The position numbers and the translations under genes are program-made. Positions 26,801 to 41,800 of a DNA stretch of 64,000 nucleotides are shown here, one piece after another; the first letter of the stretch is position 1; each line of letters opens with the position of its first letter. Source of the stretch: Panopea generosa (Eukaryota > Mollusca > Bivalvia > Adapedonta > Hiatellidae); NCBI GenBank assembly GCA_029582155.1, contig CM055911.1:23513514-23577513 (forward strand), read 5' to 3'. Below the pieces are notes generated by a model. That model made no database searches and was not told the origin of the DNA. It worked only from the letters and a program-made list of their open reading frames with translations.

Positions 26801-29800
26801 TTGAAGTGTTGGTCATGACAATAAAATATTGATTACATATTCAAGAATGGTGAGGATCAGGATTTTAGGTAGGGTTAACCTACTTTCAATGAGTTAAAAT
26901 TACCTTTTTTTTTCAATTTCATAAGTGTGGGGAAAACACTGGGGATGATGCCCCAAATCCCCAGCTCTGGATTCTCTAGTGGATAATGGGGCAGCAGGGA
27001 GAGGGCAATGTGCCCCAAAGCCCTAGCTCTGGAACCTCCAGTAGATAATGGGGCAGCTGTGAGAGGGGATGGTGCCCAAATCCCCCAGCTCTGGATCTTC
27101 CAGTGGATAATGGGGCAGCTTGGAGATGGGAATGTGCCCAAAACCCCCAGTTCCGGAACATTCTGTGGATAATGGGGCAGCTGGTAGAGGAAATTGTGCC
27201 CCAAACCCCCAGCTCTGGATCCTGCAGTAGAAATGGGGCAGCTGTGAGAGGGGTACCATCATGATGCCCAAATCTCCCAACTCTGGATCTTCCAGTGGAC
27301 AATTGGGCAGCTGTGAGAAGGCAATGTGCTTAAACCCCCAGCTCTGGATCCTGCAGTGGATAATGGGGCTGCTGAGAGTGGGACCTGTGTCCAAATCCAC
27401 CAGCTCTGGATCATCTTATGGATAATGGGGCAGCTGGTAGAGGAGACTGTGCCCAAATCCCCAATCCTGGTTCCTCCAGTGGAGAATGTGGTAGCTGGGA
27501 GAGATTTTGCCCAAATCCCCAATCCTGGATCCTCCAGTTGATAATGTGGAAGCTGGGAGAAGAGATTTTGCCCCTCCTCCAGTGGAAAATGTGGAAGCTG
27601 AGAGAAGAGATTTTGCCCCTCCACCCCTCCTCCAGTGGATAATGTTGAAGCTGGGAGAGGAGATTTTACCCCCTCCTCCAGTGGATAATGTTGAAGCTGG
27701 GAGAGGAAATTTTGCCCCTCCACCCCTCCAGTGGATAATGTTGAATCTGGGAGAGGAGATTTTGCCCCTCCAGCCCTCCTCTAGTGGATTATAAAGGGCA
27801 GTTGGGAGGTGAGATGATGGCCCAACCCCGCCAGGTCTTGATCACCCAGTGGGTTACATGTAAATTATACTCACCGTGTTTGTACAGAAACTGACCATCT
27901 CGCCGTATGACATACATCTACCATCCTGGTATCTATAATTTCCATTTCTACACAGATCAAAAACTTGTTTTGAACAATCCGTATCTCCGGTCACTTCTAG
28001 GAAACCAGCTGAACATGGGCACATTCGGTCACTTTCCTGTACGAGGTACAGAGAATAAAAGCTTGACTTCAGTAAAATATTGTTTCTATTTTATCGAGTG
28101 ATCTATAAAGTGGTATGCCATGCCAATGTCAGCATTCAGTGTTTAACATGTGAAATTTATTTGATAGTTTACTGGCGGAAAAAAAGCAATCATTTTTCAT
28201 TTTAGGATGGAAAACAGAGAAATTACAATTTAAAATTTCTTTATTTTAAACAGTGAAATTACCTCAAACAAATTTCAATAATTTATCTAATGCATTAAAA
28301 ACATTAAGAGCCCCAAGAGGGCCTGAGGACACTCTACTGACTCATAGTGGCCATAGCACTTTTTGAAAAATCACAACATTTACCCTCTTTTCGGGTCCTT
28401 TAAACAGCATATGAATAAACACCCCCACCACACCTATACTGAACAAAAACTTAATTGCAATGAAAAGGAAATACTTTAAATTCCCATACCATTCATCCAT
28501 TAAACAAATAAAGTCCCTGTACAGAACCCTTATACAACTCAGCCCCTTGAATTGTCAGAACTTCAATCACCCACTCTAAGGGATGTGTTTTGAGCAGAAA
28601 TGCTTAAGATTTTAAAAAGAAGTTTTTTTGTACACATACGGATGCGAAAATGAAAATAATCAGTTTTCCCTATAATATTCCTATAAAAAAGTAAAAAAAA
28701 CACATTACAGGGCCCCAATATATCCCAGCCTCTTGATAGGCAGACTCTTTAATCCTAGCTGATGTAAGGATAATTTATATTAAATATGAAAGGTTATTAA
28801 GAGGAAGCTTTGTGAAAATTCCAATTTTAACCTTACTTCCCCACCCATCCCATGGCCCCTTATGGAAATTCAATCCTCTTTATTGAACAAAATCACATTT
28901 ATTGTTACTAATCAATGCTTTAGATCTCAAATTAAACAACATATCTACACAAATGGAAGAAAAACGAGAATTTTCCATTTTCCAATAGTATTCCTATGTA
29001 AAACTCAAAGACCTCTTACAGGGCCTCTATACATCCCAGTGCCCCTTCATTTGTACAAACTTAAAACTCTTAACCACAGGGATAATGTATATCAAATATG
29101 AACACATTTGACTGATTGGTTGTTGAGAATAAGATTTATGACAATGTTCAATTTCATCGGTTTTTGACCCCACTTCCGTTTAGAAAGAAAATCCTACTTG
29201 TTATGACTAATAGATGCTTCAAAACTCAAACTGAATAAAAAAAGTCATAAATGAAATAAAAAAAAGGAGAATTTTCTGTTTTCCAATTATTTTAGTATTC
29301 CTATGTAAAACTCAAAACCCCTTTACAGAGCCCCTATCAATACAAGACCATTGATTTGTACAAAATTTAAACCCATACTCATTGGGATAAGCTGTATCAA
29401 ATTAGACTGATCGGTTGTAGAGAAGTTTTTTGAAAAATTCCTAGTGAGAGGGACTCGAGCATATTATATATTAATACCTGGAAATCTCTTCCGTTCCCAT
29501 TACATGTGCATGAAGTTTGGCCTGTTGCAGGCTGGAAAGCCTCCGCTCCACATGAGAAACATCCTAATTGTCCTGTTTTATGATTGAAGTGATTGACGGG
29601 GCATGCGTAACAATCAGACACAGATTCTTGGCCTTCCTCATCTCGGGCGGTGCCCACCGGACATCCGGTTGCATAGGCAGATCCCTCGGGACAATAATAG
29701 CCTGAAATGTCATAAAGCAGCCAGTTAAGGGAAGGAGCAAAAGGGGCCCTTTAAAACAGGTGGTTGCTTAATACAGGTTAATTTGCTCTGAAAACATAGA

Positions 29801-32800
29801 AATTGGAAATAGCAAAATTTGTGGCTGCTTAACAGAGGTGGCCACTTACACAGTTTTACTGTATAATATTGAATGACCGTGCACAACATTAAACCAGCCA
29901 AATCACATCTTCTCCAAGTGCCCATCATAGATTGAGATACAATTCATGCGTCTTTTCACACATCTGTCTTGCGAGTCTTTATACTATACTTCCTTGAATT
30001 GTGTAACAATGTGACGAGTTTGAAGCTGAAGGTCATGTAGAAATGGCTGGTTAAATGTTCAGCATTGACATCACTGAACTGCTTCAGGTAGCCATTGTTT
30101 TCTAGCGATGTTGCTACCAACCCGTATTGGATATCTATACAAACTTTGGCAAATTGCATAGAGGAAATATTACTTTGTATGGCAATATTATTTGAATTCA
30201 TGTGCTAAATTAAATGTTAAAAATATTACAGAATTAATGTCCATGTATTCTGCATAAAAACTTTGTCTTAAAACACGAGTGATTGATTGACTGATTGATG
30301 TTTATTCAGGTTAAAACAAACATATACAAATGACATTAAATATACATACCCAATTACAAATAAAATGAAGAAAAATTAGTAAATGGTAATTATAGAACTA
30401 TCAACCATACTATATAAAAATTAAGTATTGCAATCTCATTATCTCAATATTGGAGGGACTACCAAAAAAACTCGAGATATCCGAATATCGATATAGATTT
30501 TATCTCAAGATCAATATTTATTTTCATCACATGCTAATTGTACTTTCACTTTTATATTACGATCAGTGCATTAGAATTACACTGTCGTGATAAATGCTGA
30601 TATCCGGGTCATTCTTTGAATTTCTTGGCAGTGTGAGATATAAGTTGAGGCTGGTTGATAAATCAAATGATATTTAAACAATTTACATGTAATCACCCAA
30701 TTCAATGACACGATGTGTGCAACATTCTGTCTGTCATTAAAACTGACACCTTTGCCGTTTACTGGTAATTAGTGTCGCGTCTTAAACAAACTGTGAAAAA
30801 TTGCATGCGCAGATTTTCACAAGGCTTGGAAAAACACACAATATTAGGTCAACAATAATTATATCGAGACAAACATTCCATTAAAGGTATGAAATGATCA
30901 ATTGTGAACTGAGACTGGGATCGAGATATTCGAAATATCAGACAATATCGAGTAAAAAGGATTTTATTTACATACACAAAGAAGGGGAAAAGTTGGGGAT
31001 GGAAAAAAATATCGACACTTCGGGAATTTCGACTCAACTGATATTGAGATAATGAGTTTCAACTGAATTCAATATCACTGAATGCAATTTTAATTAAATA
31101 TTAATGTTTTGGCAGAATCCAATGTAAAACAATTATTGGTCTATCAAAATAAAATATACCATAGAAACTATGGTTACTTAAATGAAATGAGTGGAAAATC
31201 TCAAGAAGTATTGAATTGATGCAACATTGGGCATACATAATCAAAAGTGTGAAATAACCTTGGATTGCCCATAAAGCCTGAAAGCTTATTTCCATGTTAC
31301 ATGTATTATACTTACTAGAGTGCGCAGTATTTAGTTATTATAATTTATACAAATCACCCTCAAATTCTTCCTGTGCAGAACCAGTACTAAGCATATGCAG
31401 AAAAATGTTTTGCTCTAGGACACTACATATAGCCATCAAAGCCACGACCCTCCAATCATGGGGCTGTTGCTCTACCACTGGACCTCACACTTTAACCATT
31501 TACTTCATATAGATGACATTGGACACCTCTAATATAGACGCCTTTGGACACCTTATATAGAACGCTTTTGAATTATTGGGTGAATTATGTTTATATTAAC
31601 TGACAGAGTGGAAAACAGTGCAATCTGAACTCTTCCTGCACTGTTTTCAAAGCCTTCTGTGATTGGTGCGGGAAAACGCATATCTATGGAGTAAAGGGTT
31701 AACTTTCCAGGTGGACGGAGGTATGATCTGGTTCCATTCACACCACACATAGCCATCAAAGCCACGACCCTCCAATCATGGGGCTGTTGCTCTACCACTG
31801 GACCTCACACTTTAACTTACCAGGTGGACAGAGGTATGATAACCTACCAGTTGGACAGAGGTATGATAACTTACCAGGTGGACAGAGGTATGATAACTTA
31901 CCAGGTGGACAGAGGTATGATAACTTACCAGTTTGACAGAGGTATGATAACTTACCAGGTGGACAGAGGTATGATAACTTAACAGGTGGACAGAGGTATG
32001 ATAACTTACCAGATGGACAGAGGTATGATAACTTACCAGGTGGACAGAGGTATGATCTGGTTCCATTCACACCACACATAGCCATCAAAGCCACGACCCC
32101 CCAATCATGGGGCTGTTGCTCTACCACTGGACCTCACACTTTAACTTACCAGGTGGACAGAGGTATGATAACTTACCAGTTGGACAGAGGTATGATAACT
32201 TACCAGGTGGACAGAGGTATGATAACTTACCAGTTGGACAGAGGTATGATAACTTAACAGATGGACATAGGTATGATAAATTACCAGGTGGACTGAGGTA
32301 TGATAACCTACCAGGTGGACAGAGGTATGGTAACTTACCAGTTGGACAGAGGTATGATAACTTACCAGGTGGACAGAGGTATGATAACCTACCAGGTGGA
32401 CAGAGGTATGATAACTTACCAGGTGGACAGAGGTATGATAACCTACCAGGTGGACAGAGGTATGATAACCTACCAGGTGGACAGAGGTATGATAACCTAC
32501 CAGGTGGACAGAGGTATGGTAACTTACCAGTTGAACAGAGGTATGATAACTTACCAGGTGGACAGAGGTATGATAACTTACCGGATGGACAGAGGTATGA
32601 TAACTTACCAGGTGGACAGAGGTATGATCTGGTTCCATTCACACCAAATATAGCAGCTTCTGAGCTAGTGTTAGTAACTGGGTTGTCTGTTGTTGCCTGA
32701 GAAAGACAGACAACTCCTGCGCGACAAGGGAGGCAACCACTGCCATCTGAAGCACTATACTTTCCCGCACGACATGGTTCGCATGTATCATCGAAAGAAC

Positions 32801-35800
32801 TGCGGTTGGCACCGATCATTTCTCCGAAACCAGGGGGACATTGGACTGGTTCTATAGCTCCTGTAAAAAGTCATAATATTACCTATAAAGTAAGGATATC
32901 TCCAATAATCCACCACACCATACTATCTCAAATTTTACACTAGGTAATGATATATCAAATTTTACACCCGGTCACATTATCTCCAATAATACACAAGGTA
33001 ATAATATCTCCAAATAAATACAAGGTCATAAATCTCCTATAATACACCAGGTAATTATATCTCCAATAACACACCAGGTAATAATGTGTCCAATAACGCA
33101 CCAGGTAATAAAATCTCAAATTATACACCAGGTAATGATATTTCCAATAATACATCAGGTAATAATATCTCCAATAATACATCAGGTAATAATATCTCCA
33201 ATAATATACCATGTCATATTATCTCCAATAATACACAAGCTTATAATATTTCCAATAATACACCAGGTAACACTATCTCCAATAATACACCAGGTAATTA
33301 TATCTCTTATAATACACCAGGTAATACTATCTCCAATAATATATCAGGTAATTATATCTCCAATAATACATAATGTAATTATGTCTCCAATAATACATGT
33401 ACATCTGGTAATTATATGTCTAATAATACACCTTGATATGAAGTATTATTGTAATATCTGATAATTATTGGTTACAACATGATCTTAACAGTATTACTTA
33501 CAGCTTTATTTTCCAGCTAATTAAGCCTTAAAATAAATTCCCAATTTCCCCTCAACCATGCTGGTTTTTTCCACAACCTTGAAGGCCTGGGCCTCTTCCT
33601 TATTTCTAGAAAAAAGGCTCTGTAATGTGGTTCTGTCTTTATCTTGGTCTGATTCTTTGGATCAGAGGAACCACGTTATATCAAGACGCAAGTGAACTTG
33701 ATACCAACATTTTAAGGCTCTGAGTTTGTTTTTAAAATAGGGTTTAAAGCAATTTTAACCACATTTTAGGTTTTATAAATTTTAATGGCCTATCCTGTTT
33801 TACTGGTGGAGGAAGACCACAGAATGAATCTGAGTAGAATTACTGTCCTTCTGCAAATAACTGGCAAACTTTCTGACATTATGTTTTATTTTGAGCGATT
33901 GAGACTCAAACCTACGACCTAAGACCATGGAAGACCCCTAAATTCAATAGTAGATGAGTACGAATGTAAGACTCTTTTTATAACATAACTCAGGTTATTG
34001 GTACATTTACCATTTATTTTTCAGATCACCTCTATAAAGAATGAGGAAAATTGCACAATATTATATTATGTATGACATAATGTATGAAATGATGTCATTT
34101 TATATCAAATCGGCATCATTTATAAGTTTGGACAAGTTGGAAAGTACTTCAGCATTTTACGCAAGAGAACTGAGTGATAATCTGCTTGGTTAATATCAAA
34201 AATATGTCAGGTTTATTACACCATAATTTATGTGATAAAACTTTTTATTATACAAGTGATATGAGGGATGATTGAGGAAATATGATTTAACCCTTTATTT
34301 CATATGGACACCTTTCAACACCTCTAATGAAGATACCTAACGAGCAATCAGAACAGGTTATGCACTGTTTTCTACTCTATCAGAATAGATATGTAAAATG
34401 TTTCTATTCATGGAAATTGACTATGTGTGGCTTTTGAGTTTGGAAGAGTCCAGTTAAAATGCATATGGAGTAAAGAGTTAATGGAAATTGTCAACCACAA
34501 ATTAATATGATAACTGACCTGCATCTGTACAGTTGCACGTGTCGAAAAAGTTTCCTGTGCAGTAATGACCTGATGGACATTTGGTGGGGTCAGTAGAGTT
34601 CTCTGGACAGTAGAATGCAGGCGGACATGAGATTTGCGACTCTGAGTTGTTGCAATAGTATCCTGAAAAAAAGAGTCATAATTCAATCAATCAACAAATA
34701 TGGTAGAGGGCTATCAGACATAATTTTGTAAAGGTATGCCAGTAGAAAAGTCAATGTAATTTCTTACTGGCTTTGATGTTGATCTATTTCTCATTCCTGG
34801 AGCAATTTCCTTGGCTGAGGAAGTAGGTCAACATCTACTGACGGTCGTTGACATTCTATGTTAAACTATGCCCCTGCTTTGAAACTACATTGTAGATATC
34901 AATTAAGCCAAATATCAAGTTTCATCAAAATCGATCCATCAATAAAGATTTTAGAGGTTGGAAACGGTCAGCTAATCAGAGTCCAGATCATCTAATTAAT
35001 ATGCACCAATTCCATCTATTGTCGAACTTGACCTGGGTCTTGTTGATATAAAGCCAAATATAAGTTTTCATCAAAATTAGTTCATAAATAAAGACTTTAG
35101 AGGTCGGAAACTATCACCCAATCATAGCCCAGAACACGTAACTAAATCAAACTGGAGCTGTAGTTTATCACTATACATCTTTTTACAAAATATGAATCAA
35201 ATCCATTCAATCCTTCAAGAGATATCGAGCGAAAACAAATTTCTTGACATTAGTCAATAATCTTTGTCCAAAAAGGGGCGTAACTCTATTAAAAATCATC
35301 AGACCGGAACGAAATATGAACTTGAGCTGTATTACTTGAATGTGAAGTCACACACCAAAATTAGTTTAAATCTGTTCATTAAAACTAAACATATCAGTCA
35401 GAAACCATTTACGTACGTACGGGACGTACGTACAGACAGTAAAGATACTATACACCACCCACTGAAAATGGCGGGGGCATAACTATGGCATTCTATTTTG
35501 AAAATTCTGGGTGATTTTATTGGCTGAGAAAGTAGGACTGTAAACATCTAAGTTTCAACTCATGAGTAAATAATGGTTTAAAATAAGATGACAAGCAATA
35601 AAAAAAAAAAAAAATGCACACAGCTTTTCACTCTTAATTTTGTCTTCGAATTTCCCCAAAATATTTAGTTTGTACATATTTATATTAGCACGATTGTGAA
35701 GAAAAACTCAGTTATATGAACGACTCGACAGAACCATTCCTGGGTAGAACCAGTACTGAGAGTTGTTTATGAGAGGCATAGATTGAGCTGGGGATCCAAC

Positions 35801-38800
35801 CTGCAAACTTTGACAACACTCAGTGAGACTTTGGCCAGTAGAGCTAAAAATGTTGATGATTTTTTTTAATGTAAATATGTAACGATTTATTGTGTAAACA
35901 TTTAATGATTTATCAATCAAAATTTTATCACATTCAAACTTACCAGCTTTACAGGCTCGAGGTATGGTGGCACCCTCTGGGCAGTATTGTCCATCTTCAC
36001 ACGGATATCCAGCATAGGTCATGTTAGTGTAGGGGCAGTAGGACCCGCCGGGACACAGGTAACATTCTGACACACTCCCTGCTGATATCACATCCCTACA
36101 AAATACAAAACATACAAAACTATAAACTGTGATTGTAGTAATGAACATGAAACAATAAAAGCCATTCTCACATATATTAGACAAAAAATCAAAAACGATG
36201 TTGTATGTCTCAGTTACGCCCATATTTTCCCCACGGTAATATGATTCTTATGCTTAAAAACAAGGCCTATGTAATTTGGTTTTGAAATATTTTCAAAATG
36301 GTTCATAGTTGTTGTGATTTCTTGCTGCAGATGAGTAGAGCAAAAGTTGGTATGGCATACACTACAATAAGACATCACGGGTGTTAAAAAAGTGACTTTT
36401 ATAGGATTTCAACATATGCATGAATTTATGAGTATTTGAGAACTTCTTTTTTCAAAAAGTCTCAGAGTATCACTGCACCCTCTTTTAAAAAAAAAAACAA
36501 CGTGGTCAACCTATCAATTATTGTGCATTTTTATGTGGGTTTACAAAATATTACAAAAAGTTTCTATGTGGAATTAATTTTTTACCATGGAAATCCTAGA
36601 CCTTATTTTATATAGAACAAAGAACAAAATTCAACTGTGTTGTGAGGCCTGTAAGGAAATTAAATTGAAGGGATTACAATATGTGCAAAAAACGAGACCG
36701 CCAAATTTTTTGCTCAGACTTTAGCCACAATGTTGAGTTTCCTTATAAATTACTAATCAATCAACAATGACTTATTGTTTGGCCTGCTATTATATACTAC
36801 AATAAGCCAAATCACTATGTTTCAAATACCCCCCCCCCCCCCCCCCCCCCCTACCATCACCTCACCCTCCAAACTAAAATACTTGTTTTCAATGATTTTA
36901 CATTTATGTGTCTTGCATGAGACATGGAGCACTTGGTCCAGTGGTAGAGCACTGATCCCATGATCAGAGGGTTGTGGGTTCCGTTCTCCGCCACAGTTAT
37001 GTGTGGTGTCCTTGAGCAAGACACTTTTCCGCATATGCTTTGTACCGATCCTAGCCAGGAAGACTTCGAGACTGATTTGCCTAATTCGTAAGAACTTGTT
37101 TGACAATCAAGTAAAATAAATAAGTTTAAACTATGAGATATGTTGTCCTGTGATTGTACAAAGTTTTACCCAGAGTAAAAAAAGACAATCTTGTACATAC
37201 AGAAGATAAAAATGACTGTTAAACCAAATCAGACATGGTTCAGGGTGCAGTAGAGGAACTTAATATGTAAACATAAACTTATTTATTTTACCTTGGTTGT
37301 GAAACAAATCCTTACAACTTAGAAAAATCGTGCTTGAGGTCTTCCTGCATAGAACCAATACTGAGCATATGCAGATAAAGTGTCTTTCTTAGGACACCAC
37401 ACATGGCCGTGGCAGAGAATTGAACCCTAGACCCTCCGATCATGGATTTGATGCTTTTCCATGCGCTCCACATTGATATATACATGGTTACCAGCAGATG
37501 AATTAGAATAAAGAATGCATGTACAAATAAGAATCATCTGTTTCCCAAGAAGATAATACTGACCTGTAAGATCCCGTCGGACATGGTTCTGGTGTAGTCG
37601 AGGCATTGACACAGTAATAGCCAAGTGGGCATGGTTTGGTTGTATAGTCAGCAATGCCTTCTTCATCGCAGTAGTAACCAGCCGGACAAGGCAGACACCC
37701 ACTCAGGTCACTCATACCCGTTTCATTATTGTAAGTTGCCACCGGACACTTTGTCGGGTCGTTGGTCACTTGACAGTAGTAGCCAGCCCAGCAAGGTTCT
37801 GACACAGTTGAGTTAGCCGGACAAATACGACCTCCAGGACACGGTTGGCACTCAGATTGAGACACTGCGCCGGTTTTATCAATAAATTGTAGACTTGGAC
37901 AGGTAGCGGGTGTGGTAATACCTGCAGTACAGTAGTATCCATAGGGACAGGGTCCACCGTTTGGCATGTACGAGTCATCTGGATCAGGCACTCCCATGCC
38001 AATGTAACAGATAAAACCAGCGGAACAATCGCCGGCTATCATTCCGCCAACACAGTACTTGCCTGAAAAATTATTGTAAGATAAATACAAATTACAGAGG
38101 GGTAAATCAATTTAACAGTAGAGTTTATATTTATAGAATATAAGGTTATTTTACAGTGTTTTATACAATATGGGATTATATTGTATGAGTATGTATTGTG
38201 GTGAACATCATATTGGATGAGATGCCTGGCGTGAGTGACCTGTCAATAGAAAGGAAGGGTCAGCAAAATCCACAACATTTTTGACACAGCTAGAGGTAAA
38301 ATATTAGGACAATTTCATTTTTAGGATTCAATATTACACAAAACTTTTTTCATTCCTATTTTTAATCCTATTTTTTATTTAATCCCAGTGAGGCCATTGT
38401 TCTGCATTGTAAACAACAAAGAGTGTTGGTTGAAAAATTCAGATTTCTGAATTGGTCCAAGTACTGACAATGTGTTTCAAAATGTCCATTGAATTGTGTA
38501 ATTCTTCGAATATTTTTGAAAGAATAGAATGAAAGGGATTCTGACTGCCTGTCCCCCTTCTAGATCTCCCTGTGTCACAAAATGTATGTAGGTATGTGAA
38601 TATCAAAATAACTAGTATCTTAATTCTCTAACTGCTACATGCAGTTCTCAGTGAATTATATTTGAACATTCCACGTTTAAAATTGAAAAATGTAAATAAC
38701 AATTTCGCCTTTAAAAAAGGAAAAAAAAGAAAAAAAAAGAATATGAGATTGTTTTTGTTATTTTTTGTTTGGGTGGGTTCTTCTTTTTTTTGCTTTAATT

Positions 38801-41800
38801 ATTTTGGAGAGAAAAAATCAATTTAAACCTTTATTTGTTGTCTTTTAATGTTATAATAATATAGCACCATATGTAAGTATCTAAAATATGTAATTTTCTG
38901 TAGAAAAGAAATCTGTAAACTCTGAGAAAAAATACAATTTGTTTTGTTGCCTATATATTCTGTTTCTTATTGTGATTCACTGTTTATCACTAAAATCAAT
39001 AAGAACAATGATTTATTTATTTTATGCCATCAAGGACTAACAGACAATCAGTAAACCTAGAGATGAATGATAATGAGACACAATGTGGTATATCAACTAT
39101 CATGGAGACTGTTGCCAGGCAGAGATTCAAACTCAACACCCCAGGATTGATAGTCAGACGCACTAAAGACTGAGCTAACCGGGCCCAATAAGAACAAAGA
39201 ACAACATTGTGTACTAAAAATTAAACATTATTGTATCTATTTATATATCTATATATGATTATCATACAAAACTATTACTTATGTCAGTTGAAATTGAATA
39301 AACGTATTGTCATGTACATGTATGGGAGAATGAAAATAAAACAACTGTCTTCCATTGCCTGGTGGTTGAAGCATCTGCCTTGAAAGCGGGAGGTTGATTG
39401 CTTGAATCTCGGTCTAATCACTTTTTCTCTGATGCGACCGGTTGCCCAACCAGCAGCTAGTTAAATTGAGGGGTACCAAATGTCTAACAGCGGTATGCCT
39501 TGCAAGGTAGCTTTCAGAAAGTAACTGTGTCCAACAAAGGTGTATCTGGTAAGCCCATTATGGCTGGCCCTATCAATAGGGACGACACTTTAATAGACAA
39601 ACACTTCTAATAAAACACTTCTACATACCAGCTGTGCAATCCGAGCAGTCAGTGTAGTTTTCAAGATTGAGTGTCGCCGAGTCCGTATAGGTACCGTTCA
39701 GACAGAGAACTGGTGATGCGGAACCTTCCGGACAGTACGAATACGCTGGACAGTCTATAGGCGTAGTTGTATTCTGAAGACAATATTTGCCTTTGGGGCA
39801 GGTCAGGCAGCTGATCTCCCCTTGATTTGGTTGGTACGTCCCCGGGTCACAAGCTACTGGGTCGGCAGAAACTGCAGGACAATAGAATCCAGATGGACAA
39901 AGATAGGCAGCAGGCATTGGATCTTCTATGTCTGCAGATGATGGGCAGTAGTAGCGCTCGGCACATTCGCCGGCAGGCTGTATCGCAGCAAGACTGTTAC
40001 AGTATTTCCCTCCAGTACATGGATAGCAGTCTGCAACACTTGTGCCATGGGTCTCATTTCTCATTGTTCCTCTGGGGCACTGTACTGCGGCAGTTGTACC
40101 TGGAAGATCATGGAATATGTTGAACAATTGGAAACAGAAGTAGTTCTTGAAGTATACAAATATCATGGAATATACTGAACTAACAGAAATAGTAGAAAGT
40201 AGTTCTTGAAATATACAAATATCGTGGAATATGTCGAACTAACGGAAATAGTAGAAAGTAGTACTTGAAATATACAAATATCATGGAATATGTCGAACTA
40301 ACGGAAATAGTAGAAAGTAGTTCTTGAAATATACAAATATCGTGGAATATGTCGAACTAACGGAAATAGTAGAAAGTAGTTCTTGAAATATACAAATATC
40401 GTGGAATATGTCGAACTAACGGAAATAGTAGAAAGTAGTTCTTGAAATATACAAATATCGTGGAATATGTCGAACTAACGGAAATAGTTGAAAGTAGTTC
40501 TTGAAATATACAAATATCGTGGAATATGTCGAACTAACGGAAATAGTTGAAAGTAGTTCTTGAAATATACAAATATCGTGGAATATGTCGAACTAACGGA
40601 AATAGTTGAAAGTAGTTCTTCAAATATACAAATATCATGGAATATGTTGAACTAACAGAAATAGTAGAAAGTAGTTCTTGAAATATACAAATATCATTGA
40701 ATATGTTGAACTAACAGAAATAGTAGAAAGTAGTTCTTGAAATATACAAATATCGTGGAATATGTTGAACTAACAGAAATAGTAGAAAGTAGTTCTTGAA
40801 ATATACAAATATCATTGAATATGTTGAACTAACAGAAATAGTAGAAAGTAGTTCTTGAAATATACAAATATCATGGAATACGTTTAACTGATGGAAATAG
40901 TAGAAAGTAGTTCTTGAAGTACATGTATACAAATATCATGGACTAACGGAAATTGTATAAAGTAATTCTTGAAGTACACAAATATCATGGAATATGTTGA
41001 ACTAACGGAAATAGTAGCAATTAGTTCTTGAAATATACAAAGATCATGGAATATGTTGAACTAACGGAAATAGTACAAAGTAGTTCTTGAAGTATACAAA
41101 TATCTTAGAATAAGTTGAACTAAAGGAAATAGTAGAAAGTAGCTCTTTAAAATATACAAAGATCATGGAATATGTTGAACAATTGGAAATAGTACAAAGT
41201 AGTTCTTGAAGTATACAAATATCTTGGAAAATGTTGAACTAAAGGAAATAGTAGAAAGTAGTTCTTGAAATATACAAAATCATGGAATATGTTGAACAAT
41301 TGGAAGTAGTAGAAAGTAGTTCTATATATATGTATATATTAGATGGCTGCATTTATCACAAAAACATAAATGCCCCACCCCCAACCCCAATTACAAGTCA
41401 TCGCCCCAAGTTAAAAGCTTATGGGATTTTAAAGAGTAAGCACATACTGTGATAGACCAACAGGCAAACAGATAGAGACGTATTATTTGAAGGTCAGGGG
41501 TAACACTTAATGCCGTTCCACCAATCTTAAAATGGCGAGCATGAAAAAGTTAATATTACTCAAAATATTTGTGTGTTTTAAGTGAACAAGATCAATCTTT
41601 TACTGAAAAATAATATCTGTGCTCTTCTATTACCGCAGTAATATAAAACCTGTAGAAATTAACTTGATTTACAATATTTTAACTAAAACCCATCTATAAA
41701 TTACTGCATTATTTTTTTTTTTAACATGTAGTCAAAGGTAATTAATAAGAACAATGGTATTGTTTTATTTTACATATATGCACATACAAAAAATCTCAAA

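Noticed and set aside
26875-27794. Proline-rich open frames on both strands
   Set aside because: Produced by the ~60 bp minisatellite in intron 13. No agreement with the phases of exons 13 and 14.
32107-32700. 197-codon plus-strand open frame
   Set aside because: It is the antisense of the exon 11 donor array. The minus strand carries the coding frame and splice signals.
40100-41330. CRISPR-like regular array
   Set aside because: The units are contiguous, with no unique spacers, and this is eukaryotic intron DNA.
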